A stretch of 24,278 nucleotides of DNA. It comes from an uncultured Corynebacterium sp. GTDB lineage: Bacteria; Actinomycetota; Actinomycetes; Mycobacteriales; Mycobacteriaceae. Positions within the stretch are counted from its first letter, which is position 1. Every line of letters starts with the position of its first letter. Under the pieces are notes generated by a model. It searched no databases and was not told where the DNA came from. It saw only the letters and a list, made by a program, of their open reading frames with translations. This document shows, one piece after another, positions 8,476-14,803 of this stretch. The stretch spans positions 1 to 24,278 of the forward strand of contig NZ_CAMQAZ010000034.1 of assembly GCF_946998835.1 (NCBI RefSeq). The letters are read 5' to 3'. The translations under genes were made by a program, and so were the position numbers.

Positions 8476-8506
8476 CCTGTCACCTCGGTAGCGCCGGGGG
8501 GACAGG
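8476..8506 (+). promoter_or_regulatory. Intra-operon RNA hairpin between sufD and sufC
   Basis: CCTGTC-A-CCTCGG, loop TAGCG, then CCGGGG-G-GACAGG: two 6-bp helices (one G-T pair) separated by a single A/G mismatch. No T run follows, so it is unlikely to be a simple terminator. It sits in the only long gap of the operon (8445-8539), where it could stabilise or process the mRNA or attenuate transcription. Confidence 0.6.
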
Positions 8507-8539
8507 CCACTAACACCGATTAAAGGAAAAGATTTCACT

Positions 8540-9301
8540 ATGAGCACTTTGGAAATCCGTAACCTCCACGCGCAGGTGCTGCCGACCGACGAGTCCGCCG
8601 AGCCCAAGGAAATTTTGAAGGGCGTCAACCTGACGATTAACTCCGGCGAAACCCACGCCGTGATGGGCCCGAACGGCTCCGGTAAGTCCACCCTGAGCTA
8701 CACCATCGCCGGTCACCCGCGTTACGAAGTCACCGAGGGCGAGATTCTCCTCGACGGCGAGAACGTGCTGGAGATGAGCGTCGACGAGCGCGCTCGCGCT
8801 GGCCTCTTCCTGGCTATGCAGTACCCGGTCGAGGTCACCGGTGTGTCTATGTCCAACTTCCTGCGCTCTGCAGCAACCGCTGTCCGTGGCGAAGCTCCGA
8901 AGCTGCGCCACTGGGTCAAGGAGGTCCGTGAGGCGATGGCTGACCTGGAGATCGATTCGTCGTTCTCCGAGCGCTCCGTCAACGAGGGCTTCTCCGGTGG
9001 CGAGAAGAAGCGTCACGAGATTCTGCAGCTCGACCTGCTGAAGCCGAAGTTCGCCATCCTGGATGAGACCGACTCCGGTCTGGATGTCGACGCTCTGCGC
9101 ATTGTCTCTGAGGGCATTAACCGCTACCAGGATGAAAACGACGGCGGCATCCTAATCATTACTCACTACCAGCGCATCCTGAACTACGTGAAGCCGGACT
9201 TCGTCCACGTCTTCCACGACGGTCGCTTCATCACCTCCGGCGGCCCGGAGCTTGCAGACGAGCTGGAAGAGCACGGCTACGAGAAGTTCATCAATGCCTA
9301 A
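8540..9301 (+). CDS. sufC: SufC, ATPase of the Suf scaffold
   Basis: A soluble ABC-type ATPase that drives conformational change in SufBC2D. The 253 residues contain Walker A (GPNGSGKS, 43-50), the SufC-specific signature GFSGGEKKRHEI (150-161), Walker B (FAILDETDSGLD, 171-182) and an H-loop (ITHYQRIL). Unlike transporters it has no membrane partner, and its neighbours are the other Suf proteins. The start has AAAGGA about 12 nt upstream. The stop overlaps the sufS start by 8 nt. Confidence 0.97.
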   Translation: MSTLEIRNLHAQVLPTDESAEPKEILKGVNLTINSGETHAVMGPNGSGKSTLSYTIAGHPRYEVTEGEILLDGENVLEMSVDERARAGLFLAMQYPVEVTGVSMSNFLRSAATAVRGEAPKLRHWVKEVREAMADLEIDSSFSERSVNEGFSGGEKKRHEILQLDLLKPKFAILDETDSGLDVDALRIVSEGINRYQDENDGGILIITHYQRILNYVKPDFVHVFHDGRFITSGGPELADELEEHGYEKFINA

Positions 9302-10547
9302 CGCCGAACTACTCAGCCCATCACTCCGCGAGGACTTTCCGATTCTGTCGCGCACTGTCCGCGACGGCAAGAGGCTGGTCTACCTGGACTCCGGAGCGAC
9401 CTCGCAGCGCCCGAAGCAGGTCATCGATGCTGAGGTGGAGTTTCTCACTCACCACAATGCACCGGTGCACCGCGGCGCTTACGAGATTGCTGAGGAGGCC
9501 ACGGATGCCTATGAGAACGCCCGCGAGGCGATTGCGTCCTTCATCGGTGCAGACTACGACGAGCTAGTCTTCACCAAGAACGCCACCGAGGCGCTCAACA
9601 CGGTGGCATTCGTGCTTGGCGACGACCGCGCGGGCGAGTACCAGGTCGGCGAAGGTGACGAGATTGTGGTCACCGAGCTGGAGCATCACGCGAACTTGGT
9701 GCCGTGGCAAGAGCTGGCTCGCCGCACTGGCGCGACACTTCGCTGGTACGGCGTGACTGAGGACGGCCGCATCGACATGGACTCGCTGGAACTCAGCGAG
9801 AAAACCAAGGTTGTGGCCTTTACCCACCAGTCAAACGTCACCGGTGCCGTCACCGATGTGAAGGAAATGGTGCGTCGTGCACGCGCAGTCGGCGCGCTGG
9901 TTGTTCTCGATGCCTGCCAGTCGGTGCCGCATATGCCTGTCGACGTCAAGGATCTCGACGTGGACTTCCTGGCGTTCTCCGGCCACAAAATGCTCGGCCC
10001 AAACGGGGTCGGTGCACTCTACGGTCGCCGCGAACTTCTGGAGGCTCTTCCGCCATTCCTCACTGGTGGCTCGATGATTGAGGTCGTCACCATGGAGAAG
10101 ACCACCTTCGCGGCGCCTCCGCAGCGCTTCGAGGCCGGCACCATGATGACCTCGCAGGTCGTCGGTCTCGGGGCCGCCGTGAAGTACCTGGACGCCATCG
10201 GCATGGATAAGGTGGCCGCGCATGAGCACCACCTGACCGCGCTCGCGCTGGAAAAGCTGCAGGAAATCGACGGCGTGACCATCATCGGTCCGAACACCGC
10301 CGAGCAGCGCGGCTCCGCCGTGTCCTTCAAGGTCGAGGGCATTCACCCGCACGACCTCGGCCAGGTTCTCGACGACCAGGGTGTGTGCATCCGAGTCGGA
10401 CACCACTGCGCGTGGCCGATTCACCAGATTCTCAATGCTCAGTCGACCGCCCGGGCATCCTTCTACATCTACAACACGGAAGAAGACGTACAGGCGCTTG
10501 CCGACGCAGTGCACTACGCCCAGAACTTCTTCGGTGTCACCCCGTAA
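9294..10547 (+). CDS. sufS: SufS, class II cysteine desulfurase
   Basis: A PLP enzyme that removes sulfur from L-cysteine as an enzyme persulfide and passes it to SufU. The 417 residues show the aminotransferase class V fold: HHAN (131-134) near the cofactor ring, the PLP lysine Lys232 in FSGHKMLGPNG, and the catalytic cysteine Cys372 in RVGHHCAWP, the class II pattern. The frame is open further upstream to 9252, but ATG at 9294 gives the family N-terminus and overlaps the sufC stop by 8 nt, which indicates translational coupling. No truncation is seen. Confidence 0.97.
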   Translation: MPNAELLSPSLREDFPILSRTVRDGKRLVYLDSGATSQRPKQVIDAEVEFLTHHNAPVHRGAYEIAEEATDAYENAREAIASFIGADYDELVFTKNATEALNTVAFVLGDDRAGEYQVGEGDEIVVTELEHHANLVPWQELARRTGATLRWYGVTEDGRIDMDSLELSEKTKVVAFTHQSNVTGAVTDVKEMVRRARAVGALVVLDACQSVPHMPVDVKDLDVDFLAFSGHKMLGPNGVGALYGRRELLEALPPFLTGGSMIEVVTMEKTTFAAPPQRFEAGTMMTSQVVGLGAAVKYLDAIGMDKVAAHEHHLTALALEKLQEIDGVTIIGPNTAEQRGSAVSFKVEGIHPHDLGQVLDDQGVCIRVGHHCAWPIHQILNAQSTARASFYIYNTEEDVQALADAVHYAQNFFGVTP

Positions 10548-10567
10548 CTTTAAGAAAGGAGAAGGAC

Positions 10568-11083
10568 ATGAAGCTCGAGCAGATGTACCAGGAAGTCATC
10601 CTGGATCACTACAAGCATCCGCAGCATGCGGGTTTGCGGGAGCCTTTCAATACGGAAGTGCATCATGTCAATCCGTCGTGTGGCGATGAGCTCACGCTTC
10701 GAGTCACCCTGAACGACGACCTCACCGTCGTCGACGACGTCTCCTATGACGCCGTGGGCTGTTCTATCTCACAGGCCTCTACCTCAGTTATGGCTGAGGA
10801 AATTGTCGGCAAGACTGTCGACGAGGCCATGGCCAAGCTCGCCGAGTTCGAGAGAATGGTCACGTCCCGTGGAAAGATTGAGGGAGACGAGGACCTTATC
10901 GGCGATGGTATTGCCTTCGCTGGTGTGTCTAAGTACCCCGCCCGCGTAAAGTGCGCGCTTCTCGGTTGGAAGGCTTTTCAAGCCGCAACTGCTGAGGCTC
11001 TGACCAACGCTGCTGAAGGCAATGGTGTTGGTACCGCGACCGTAACCGTTCCCGCTGACGAGGAAGGCCATGACCATGACTGA
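10568..11083 (+). CDS. sufU: SufU, zinc-dependent sulfur acceptor
   Basis: SufU takes persulfide sulfur from SufS and relays it to SufBCD in Gram-positive type systems. The 171 residues (a little longer than the core family) carry the zinc ligands Cys38, Asp40 (PSCGDE), Cys65 (VGCSIS) and Cys129 (RVKCALLGW). The start at 10568 has a good ribosome site (AAAGGAG, 6-7 nt spacing) and gives the standard MKLEQMYQE-type N-terminus; the frame is open upstream but that part is not family-like. The C-terminus ends in an acidic/His tail (EEGHDHD) that overlaps sufT by 14 nt. Confidence 0.95.
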   Translation: MKLEQMYQEVILDHYKHPQHAGLREPFNTEVHHVNPSCGDELTLRVTLNDDLTVVDDVSYDAVGCSISQASTSVMAEEIVGKTVDEAMAKLAEFERMVTSRGKIEGDEDLIGDGIAFAGVSKYPARVKCALLGWKAFQAATAEALTNAAEGNGVGTATVTVPADEEGHDHD

Positions 11084-11540
11084 ACCGAACGCTTTTGACA
11101 CCACCTCGCCCGCACAGCCTGACGCTGTTGAGGACGACGCCATGACCACTGGTGCTCCAATCGATGAAGGGGACGCGTACGAGTCCATCACGGTCCCTCC
11201 GGCACCGGAGCAGACCGAAGCTGACAACAAACTGGCCATTCAGGTTGAAGAGGCCATGTACGAGGTCGTTGACCCGGAGCTCGGCGTCAACGTCGTTGAC
11301 CTCGGCCTGGTTTACGACATCTGGATCGAAGAGAGCGACGTTGCCGCTATCTTCATGACTTTGACGTCTCCGGCCTGCCCGCTGACCGATATGTTGACCG
11401 ACCAGACTGCTTCCGAGGTTATGAAGGTCGAGGGCATCCGCGACTTCCGTCTCAATTGGGTCTGGTCCCCGGCCTGGGGTCCGCACATGATTACTGAGGA
11501 TGGTCGCGAGCAGATGCGCGCACTCGGTTTCTCGGTCTAG
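11070..11540 (+). CDS. sufT: SufT-like MIP18 (DUF59) Fe-S maturation factor
   Basis: A small cytoplasmic protein of the MIP18/DUF59 family, linked to Fe-S cluster carriage or insertion. After an acidic, low-complexity N-terminal region of about 50 residues, the domain (55-150) shows DPELGVNVVDLGLVYDI and the conserved TSPACP motif with Cys103. The start at 11070 overlaps sufU by 14 nt and has GAGGAAGG just upstream; a second ATG two codons later shares the same site, and an internal ATG at 11142 is a less likely alternative. It is the last gene of the suf operon. Confidence 0.92.
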   Translation: MTMTEPNAFDTTSPAQPDAVEDDAMTTGAPIDEGDAYESITVPPAPEQTEADNKLAIQVEEAMYEVVDPELGVNVVDLGLVYDIWIEESDVAAIFMTLTSPACPLTDMLTDQTASEVMKVEGIRDFRLNWVWSPAWGPHMITEDGREQMRALGFSV

Positions 11541-11604
11541 ACAATCTGCTTGGGCATTCTGTCTAGGTGATTTGTCTTGGCGGTCTCCGCATGACCGCAA
11601 CGTT

Positions 11605-11661
11605 AAGTGCTTGGCGAGGAGCTCCCGGCTCGTTCCGCTAGGCACTTTTTCGTTTGTTTTT
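11605..11661 (+). terminator. Intrinsic terminator of the suf operon
   Basis: AAGTGC (11605-11610) pairs with GCACTT (11642-11647), and the helix continues inward through TTGGCG/CGCTAG with wobble pairs. It is followed by TTTTT, CG, TTT, G, TTTTT up to 11661. A smaller hairpin (GCGGTC/GACCGC, 11580-11598) precedes it. It lies 64 nt after the sufT stop. Confidence 0.85.
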
Positions 11662-11842
11662 GAGTTACTGACTGCGTTTATGGCTGGCTACGGTGAGTCA
11701 ATCAGAGTTACTGACCCCGCTTATAGCAAAAATGGTCCGAAAAATGGCATGAAAGTGCCATAAACTCGCACAGTTTCACACGTGCAGCCCGTATTCACAT
11801 TTGCAGCCCGAAGTTTTTGGGGTTGTCCAATCTGGAATTAAA
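11662..11842. repeat. Gene-free stretch with three families of short direct repeats
   Basis: No gene is seen between the suf terminator and the lysP terminator. GAGTTACTGAC plus a related tail occurs at 11662-11681 and 11705-11724 (17 of 20 identical, 43-bp period). AAAAATGG occurs at 11728-11735 and 11740-11747. TTCACACGTGCAGCCCG at 11775-11791 is repeated with two changes at 11794-11810 (19-bp period). An inverted pair ATGGCA/TGCCAT lies at 11744-11761. This may be the decayed remnant of a mobile or repetitive element. Confidence 0.45.
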
Positions 11843-11884
11843 AGCGACCCCACCTGGCACTGATAAGTGCCAAGCAGGGTCGCT
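11843..11884 (-). terminator. Nested hairpin terminator of lysP
   Basis: AGCGACCC (11843-11850) pairs with GGGTCGCT (11877-11884). Inside, TGGCACT pairs with AGTGCCA around GATA, with a 4-by-4 internal loop between the helices. On the minus strand the stem runs into TTTAATT. It sits about 100 nt past the lysP stop, beyond the tandem repeats. Confidence 0.7.
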
Positions 11885-11940
11885 ATTGTCTTCGACTGCT
11901 AATCCAAGTCGTGAGAGTTAGATACGAGATGCATTAACTA

Positions 11941-12000
11941 TTCACAGCCATTCGCAGCTATTCGCGGCTATTCGCGGCTATTCGCGGCTATTCGCGGCTC
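11941..12000. repeat. Six tandem 10-bp units overlapping the lysP stop
   Basis: Six units of TTCGCGGCTA run without a gap. The three at 11961-11990 are identical, 11991-12000 differs in its last base, and 11941-11950 and 11951-11960 are degenerate. The lysP stop codon (11988-11990) and its last three codons lie within the array. Because each unit carries the TAG in the same place, gain or loss of whole units leaves the lysP C-terminus unchanged. Confidence 0.85.
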
Positions 12001-13451
12001 ATGTCTGCCGCGGCCGGGTCAATCAGCTTGGACCCCGTGACCTTCTTATGGATGAACCACAGCAGGATAAACACCGGAATACCCAGGTACGGGGTGAGAA
12101 TAGCGAAGATGTTTTCGCCGGTGCGGATTGGATCGAGAGCCTGACCTGCCACCACGAAGAAGCACATGACCAGTGCCAGCACCGCACCAGCCGGGAAGAA
12201 GTTAGCACGGTAGGGAAGCGAATCCAGAGGAATGTTCTGCGCCTTCAGACACTTGCGGAAGCGGTAGTGACTGAAGGAGATACCGAACCAGGTGATGAAG
12301 CCCGCGAGCGCGGACAGCGTCAGCAGGAAGGTATATGCTGCACCGTCGCCCACTAACGAGGTGATGAAACCAGCCATACCGATGACTGTGGTGGCAACCA
12401 GAGCACGCATCGGAACGCCGTGACCGGTGAGTTTACCGAAGTAGCGCGGAGCATGTCCCTGACGGGCAAGCGAGAAGAGCATGCGGGTGGACACGTACAT
12501 ACCGGAGTTACCTGCAGACAGTACCGAGGTCAAAATGACGGCGTTCATCAAGCCTGCAGCAATGGCGATACCCGCGCGGTCGAAGACCAGGGTGAATGGC
12601 GAGACGGCGATGTTGTCCTCGGCGGAGTTCAGAAGGTTCGGATCGGTGTAAGCAATGAGGAAGCCGATGACGGCAATCGCGCCGATGTAGAACAGCAGGA
12701 TACGCCAGAAGATAGTGCGGATAGCCCGTGGGATAGTCCGTTCAGGATCCTCGGCCTCACCTGCGGCGACACCGACCATCTCGGTACCCTGGAATGAGTA
12801 ACCGGCTACTACGAAGACGGCCAGCAGTCCCATTCCGCCGTCGACGAACGGCGCGTCACCTGTGGTCCAGTTATCGAAGCCAGGGGAGGGGCCTCCCAAG
12901 ATGCCGAAGATCATGCCGACGCCGAGAATGAGGAAGACAATAACGGTGATGACCTTGATGGTTGCAAACCAGAACTCGCCCTCACCGAATGCGCGTGCAG
13001 ACAGGGCATTCAGACCAAACAAGATTGCTAGGAAGAGCGCCGACCAAATAATCGAAGGCACATCCGGGAACCAGTAGCGCATCACCAGTGCGGCTGCGAC
13101 GAGCTCGGCAGCCACTGTAATTGCCCAGTTAAACCAATAGTTCCAGCCCATGGCGAAACCGAAAGATTCTGAGACGTACCGGCGACCGTACTCCTGGAAA
13201 GAGCCAGGCACCGGCAGGTAGGCGGCCATCTCGCCGAGCGACTGCATAACCAGCCACACCATAATGCCGATGAGCGCGTAAGCGACCAATGCGCCGCCCG
13301 GACCTGCCTGCGAAATCGTCGCACCAGAGGCGACGAAGAGGCCGGTACCAATAGCGCCACCAATGGCAATCATGTTCAGGTGGCGGGCTCTCAGCCTGCG
13401 CTGAAGCTTGTGGTTGTGTGAGGAAGTCTCCTCAGATTGCGTCGAAGTCAT
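11988..13451 (-). CDS. lysP: Lysine-specific permease LysP (APC superfamily)
   Basis: A proton-coupled amino acid importer in the cytoplasmic membrane. The 487 residues give 12 hydrophobic segments and match E. coli LysP closely along the whole length: LRARHLNMIAIGGAIGTGLF at the first segment, LGEMAAYLPVPGSF, FSFQGTE-like GYSFQGTEMVG, GEAEDPERTIPRA, SPFTLVF and SAGNSGMYVSTRMLF. Lysine is therefore the best-supported substrate, though other cationic amino acids cannot be excluded. ATG at 13449-13451 is the first in-frame start because TGA precedes it. The only good Shine-Dalgarno sequence serves a four-codon leader ORF just upstream. No lysine-riboswitch-sized leader is present. Confidence 0.9.
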   Translation of the reverse strand: MTSTQSEETSSHNHKLQRRLRARHLNMIAIGGAIGTGLFVASGATISQAGPGGALVAYALIGIMVWLVMQSLGEMAAYLPVPGSFQEYGRRYVSESFGFAMGWNYWFNWAITVAAELVAAALVMRYWFPDVPSIIWSALFLAILFGLNALSARAFGEGEFWFATIKVITVIVFLILGVGMIFGILGGPSPGFDNWTTGDAPFVDGGMGLLAVFVVAGYSFQGTEMVGVAAGEAEDPERTIPRAIRTIFWRILLFYIGAIAVIGFLIAYTDPNLLNSAEDNIAVSPFTLVFDRAGIAIAAGLMNAVILTSVLSAGNSGMYVSTRMLFSLARQGHAPRYFGKLTGHGVPMRALVATTVIGMAGFITSLVGDGAAYTFLLTLSALAGFITWFGISFSHYRFRKCLKAQNIPLDSLPYRANFFPAGAVLALVMCFFVVAGQALDPIRTGENIFAILTPYLGIPVFILLWFIHKKVTGSKLIDPAAADMSRE

Positions 13452-13462
13452 TCATTTATCAT
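13448..13462 (-). promoter_or_regulatory. Four-codon leader ORF overlapping the lysP start
   Basis: ATG ATA AAT GAA TGA reads as M-I-N-E-stop, and its TGA overlaps the lysP ATG (ATGA). AGGAGT at 13473-13478 lies 10 nt before this mini-ORF but 21 nt before lysP, so ribosomes should load on the mini-ORF first. It contains no lysine codon. Confidence 0.5.
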
Positions 13463-13489
13463 AAGCGTTTGCACTCCTGTGAGTACAAA

Positions 13490-13530
13490 ACAGTACCGAT
13501 TTAATTGTTGGTATCACCCCACAAATCGGT
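13490..13530 (-). promoter_or_regulatory. Candidate lysP promoter with an inverted repeat
   Basis: TACTGT (13490-13495, minus strand) fits the TANNNT -10 pattern and would place the start about 30 nt before lysP. The arms ACCGATTT (13495-13502) and AAATCGGT (13523-13530) form a perfect 8-bp inverted repeat, 20 nt apart, spanning the expected -35 region. That is a typical operator position. The regulator is unknown. Confidence 0.4.
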
Positions 13531-13550
13531 TGACGCAGAAGCGCACATCG

Positions 13551-14783
13551 TCATCGATTCCGCCATCTTCCAGGTCCGCGTGTGAAACCGAAGACAAGTT
13601 TCCCGCAGGTTCGTGGACTCAGTTTCAACAAAGGGCCTGCGACTTTCGCCATGGCACGAAGCGTCATCAGTGGGGACGTCCCTATCAAATAGGCAAACAC
13701 GTCTTTCTCCGGCAATGAAAAGAACGCCCGGAAAAACTCAGCCGTCTCACGGGCATCGAATCCTAACAACGCAGCCATCCCACGCTCCCGCAACCATCGC
13801 TGTACGCGCATGCTTAACGACGTCCCCCGCGACCGGCTTCCCTGTTTCTCCAGGCTGTCCAAGAAGCGGTCGACATCTTCGATTACTGCCCCCACCGAGT
13901 AACCGGTGGCAGGATGCATCCAACCGCCAGCAAACCCAAAGAGGGCTGCCCCGCGGCTAGCCCTATCCCACACAGCACCTCCGTGGGAGGGCAGATTGGC
14001 TAGAAGAGGAAAGGACACTACCTCTTCATCCACAGCGAGCTTTTCTGAAAGCCCTAGGGAATTCAACCGCATACTTTGGCGGTTACGCAGCAGGCCTAGA
14101 AGTGCGGAGTCATCTACCTCGCTGCTGGTCCCTGCTTCCTCACCGACTTCCACCGCTCCGTTTTCAACGGGCTTCCCGCCGGGAATAGAAGCTTTAGGTG
14201 TCGGTGTAGCGAGGATGGTCTCTTCAATGAGAAAAGTGCTGTCATCCAAGAAAAGGCGATAGGAAAAAGTAGCGGGCTCTGAATCCGGGGCTGTCGGGTC
14301 AGCTGGGGTGAAGTCCATGAGGACTGGGCGGCGGTGGGCGCTGGGGACGTCGTCAAGCGAAAAGATGTGCCCGATGGCGAGCTGCCGTACCTGACCGCCT
14401 CGTCCAGCTGCGGCATGGGTGCGTCCGGTGGTGACGATAGTGGTGTCGGTGCCCGTGGTGTCGGGGTTGGTAAGTGCGCGGCGATCGGTCCGGAAGCCGC
14501 CTAGATTCTGCAGACTGTCCTTATTAATAACCCCGTAAGTGCGGGTGAGCTGACGTTCGGTGCCATCTGCGAGAATGACGCTGGGCTGGAAGGTGGCTGC
14601 GAGGAAGTCGCTGGGCAGCCAGTCGGGGAGTTGGTCGCACCACAGGCCGATTGTCGAGGGCAGAGTGCCACCGGCGGGATCGTAAGCGGTGACATCCCAG
14701 CCCCGGGCGGCAGCGCGATGGGCGGCGATTCGGCCGGCGGGCCCGAGGCCGACGACGGAGGCGGTCACGGGAAATGAAGTCAT
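13551..14783 (-). CDS. Lycopene cyclase family flavoprotein
   Basis: The 410-residue protein has an N-terminal dinucleotide-binding motif (GLGPAG, 12-17), followed by family motifs: QLAIGH (134-139), FSYRLFLDDSTFLIEET (173-189) and FGFAGGWMHPATGYSVG (282-298), plus FFRAFFSLPEK near 350-360. These match FAD-dependent lycopene beta-cyclases (CrtY/CrtL type), which close the ends of lycopene. No other carotenoid gene is nearby, so the substrate may differ. An E/G/T/S-rich segment (200-226) looks like a linker insertion. The start ATG has no Shine-Dalgarno sequence but TAGCCT lies 7 nt upstream. It is divergent from the ABC-F gene with 20 nt between start codons. Confidence 0.8.
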   Translation of the reverse strand: MTSFPVTASVVGLGPAGRIAAHRAAARGWDVTAYDPAGGTLPSTIGLWCDQLPDWLPSDFLAATFQPSVILADGTERQLTRTYGVINKDSLQNLGGFRTDRRALTNPDTTGTDTTIVTTGRTHAAAGRGGQVRQLAIGHIFSLDDVPSAHRRPVLMDFTPADPTAPDSEPATFSYRLFLDDSTFLIEETILATPTPKASIPGGKPVENGAVEVGEEAGTSSEVDDSALLGLLRNRQSMRLNSLGLSEKLAVDEEVVSFPLLANLPSHGGAVWDRASRGAALFGFAGGWMHPATGYSVGAVIEDVDRFLDSLEKQGSRSRGTSLSMRVQRWLRERGMAALLGFDARETAEFFRAFFSLPEKDVFAYLIGTSPLMTLRAMAKVAGPLLKLSPRTCGKLVFGFTRGPGRWRNR

Positions 14784-14789
14784 AACTGG

Positions 14790-14796
14790 TAGGCTA
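14790..14796. promoter_or_regulatory. Shared bidirectional -10 box (TAGGCTA)
   Basis: TAGGCT on the plus strand is 8 nt before the ABC-F GTG. Its reverse complement TAGCCT on the minus strand is 7 nt before the cyclase ATG. The same 7 bp therefore fits TANNNT in both directions, and neither gene has a Shine-Dalgarno sequence. Both transcripts would be leaderless. Confidence 0.55.
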
Positions 14797-14803
14797 CTCG
14801 TTC

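Noticed and set aside
11680..11763. Possible 27-codon ORF starting at ATG 11680
   Set aside because: No ribosome site or promoter box. Its apparent KNG repeat comes from the AAAAATGG direct repeat.
11941..12000. CRISPR-like array
   Set aside because: Units are 10 bp with no spacers and there are no cas genes, so it is a simple tandem repeat.
13452..13550. Lysine riboswitch upstream of lysP
   Set aside because: The gap is only 99 nt and shows no multi-helix junction; known lysine riboswitches are larger.
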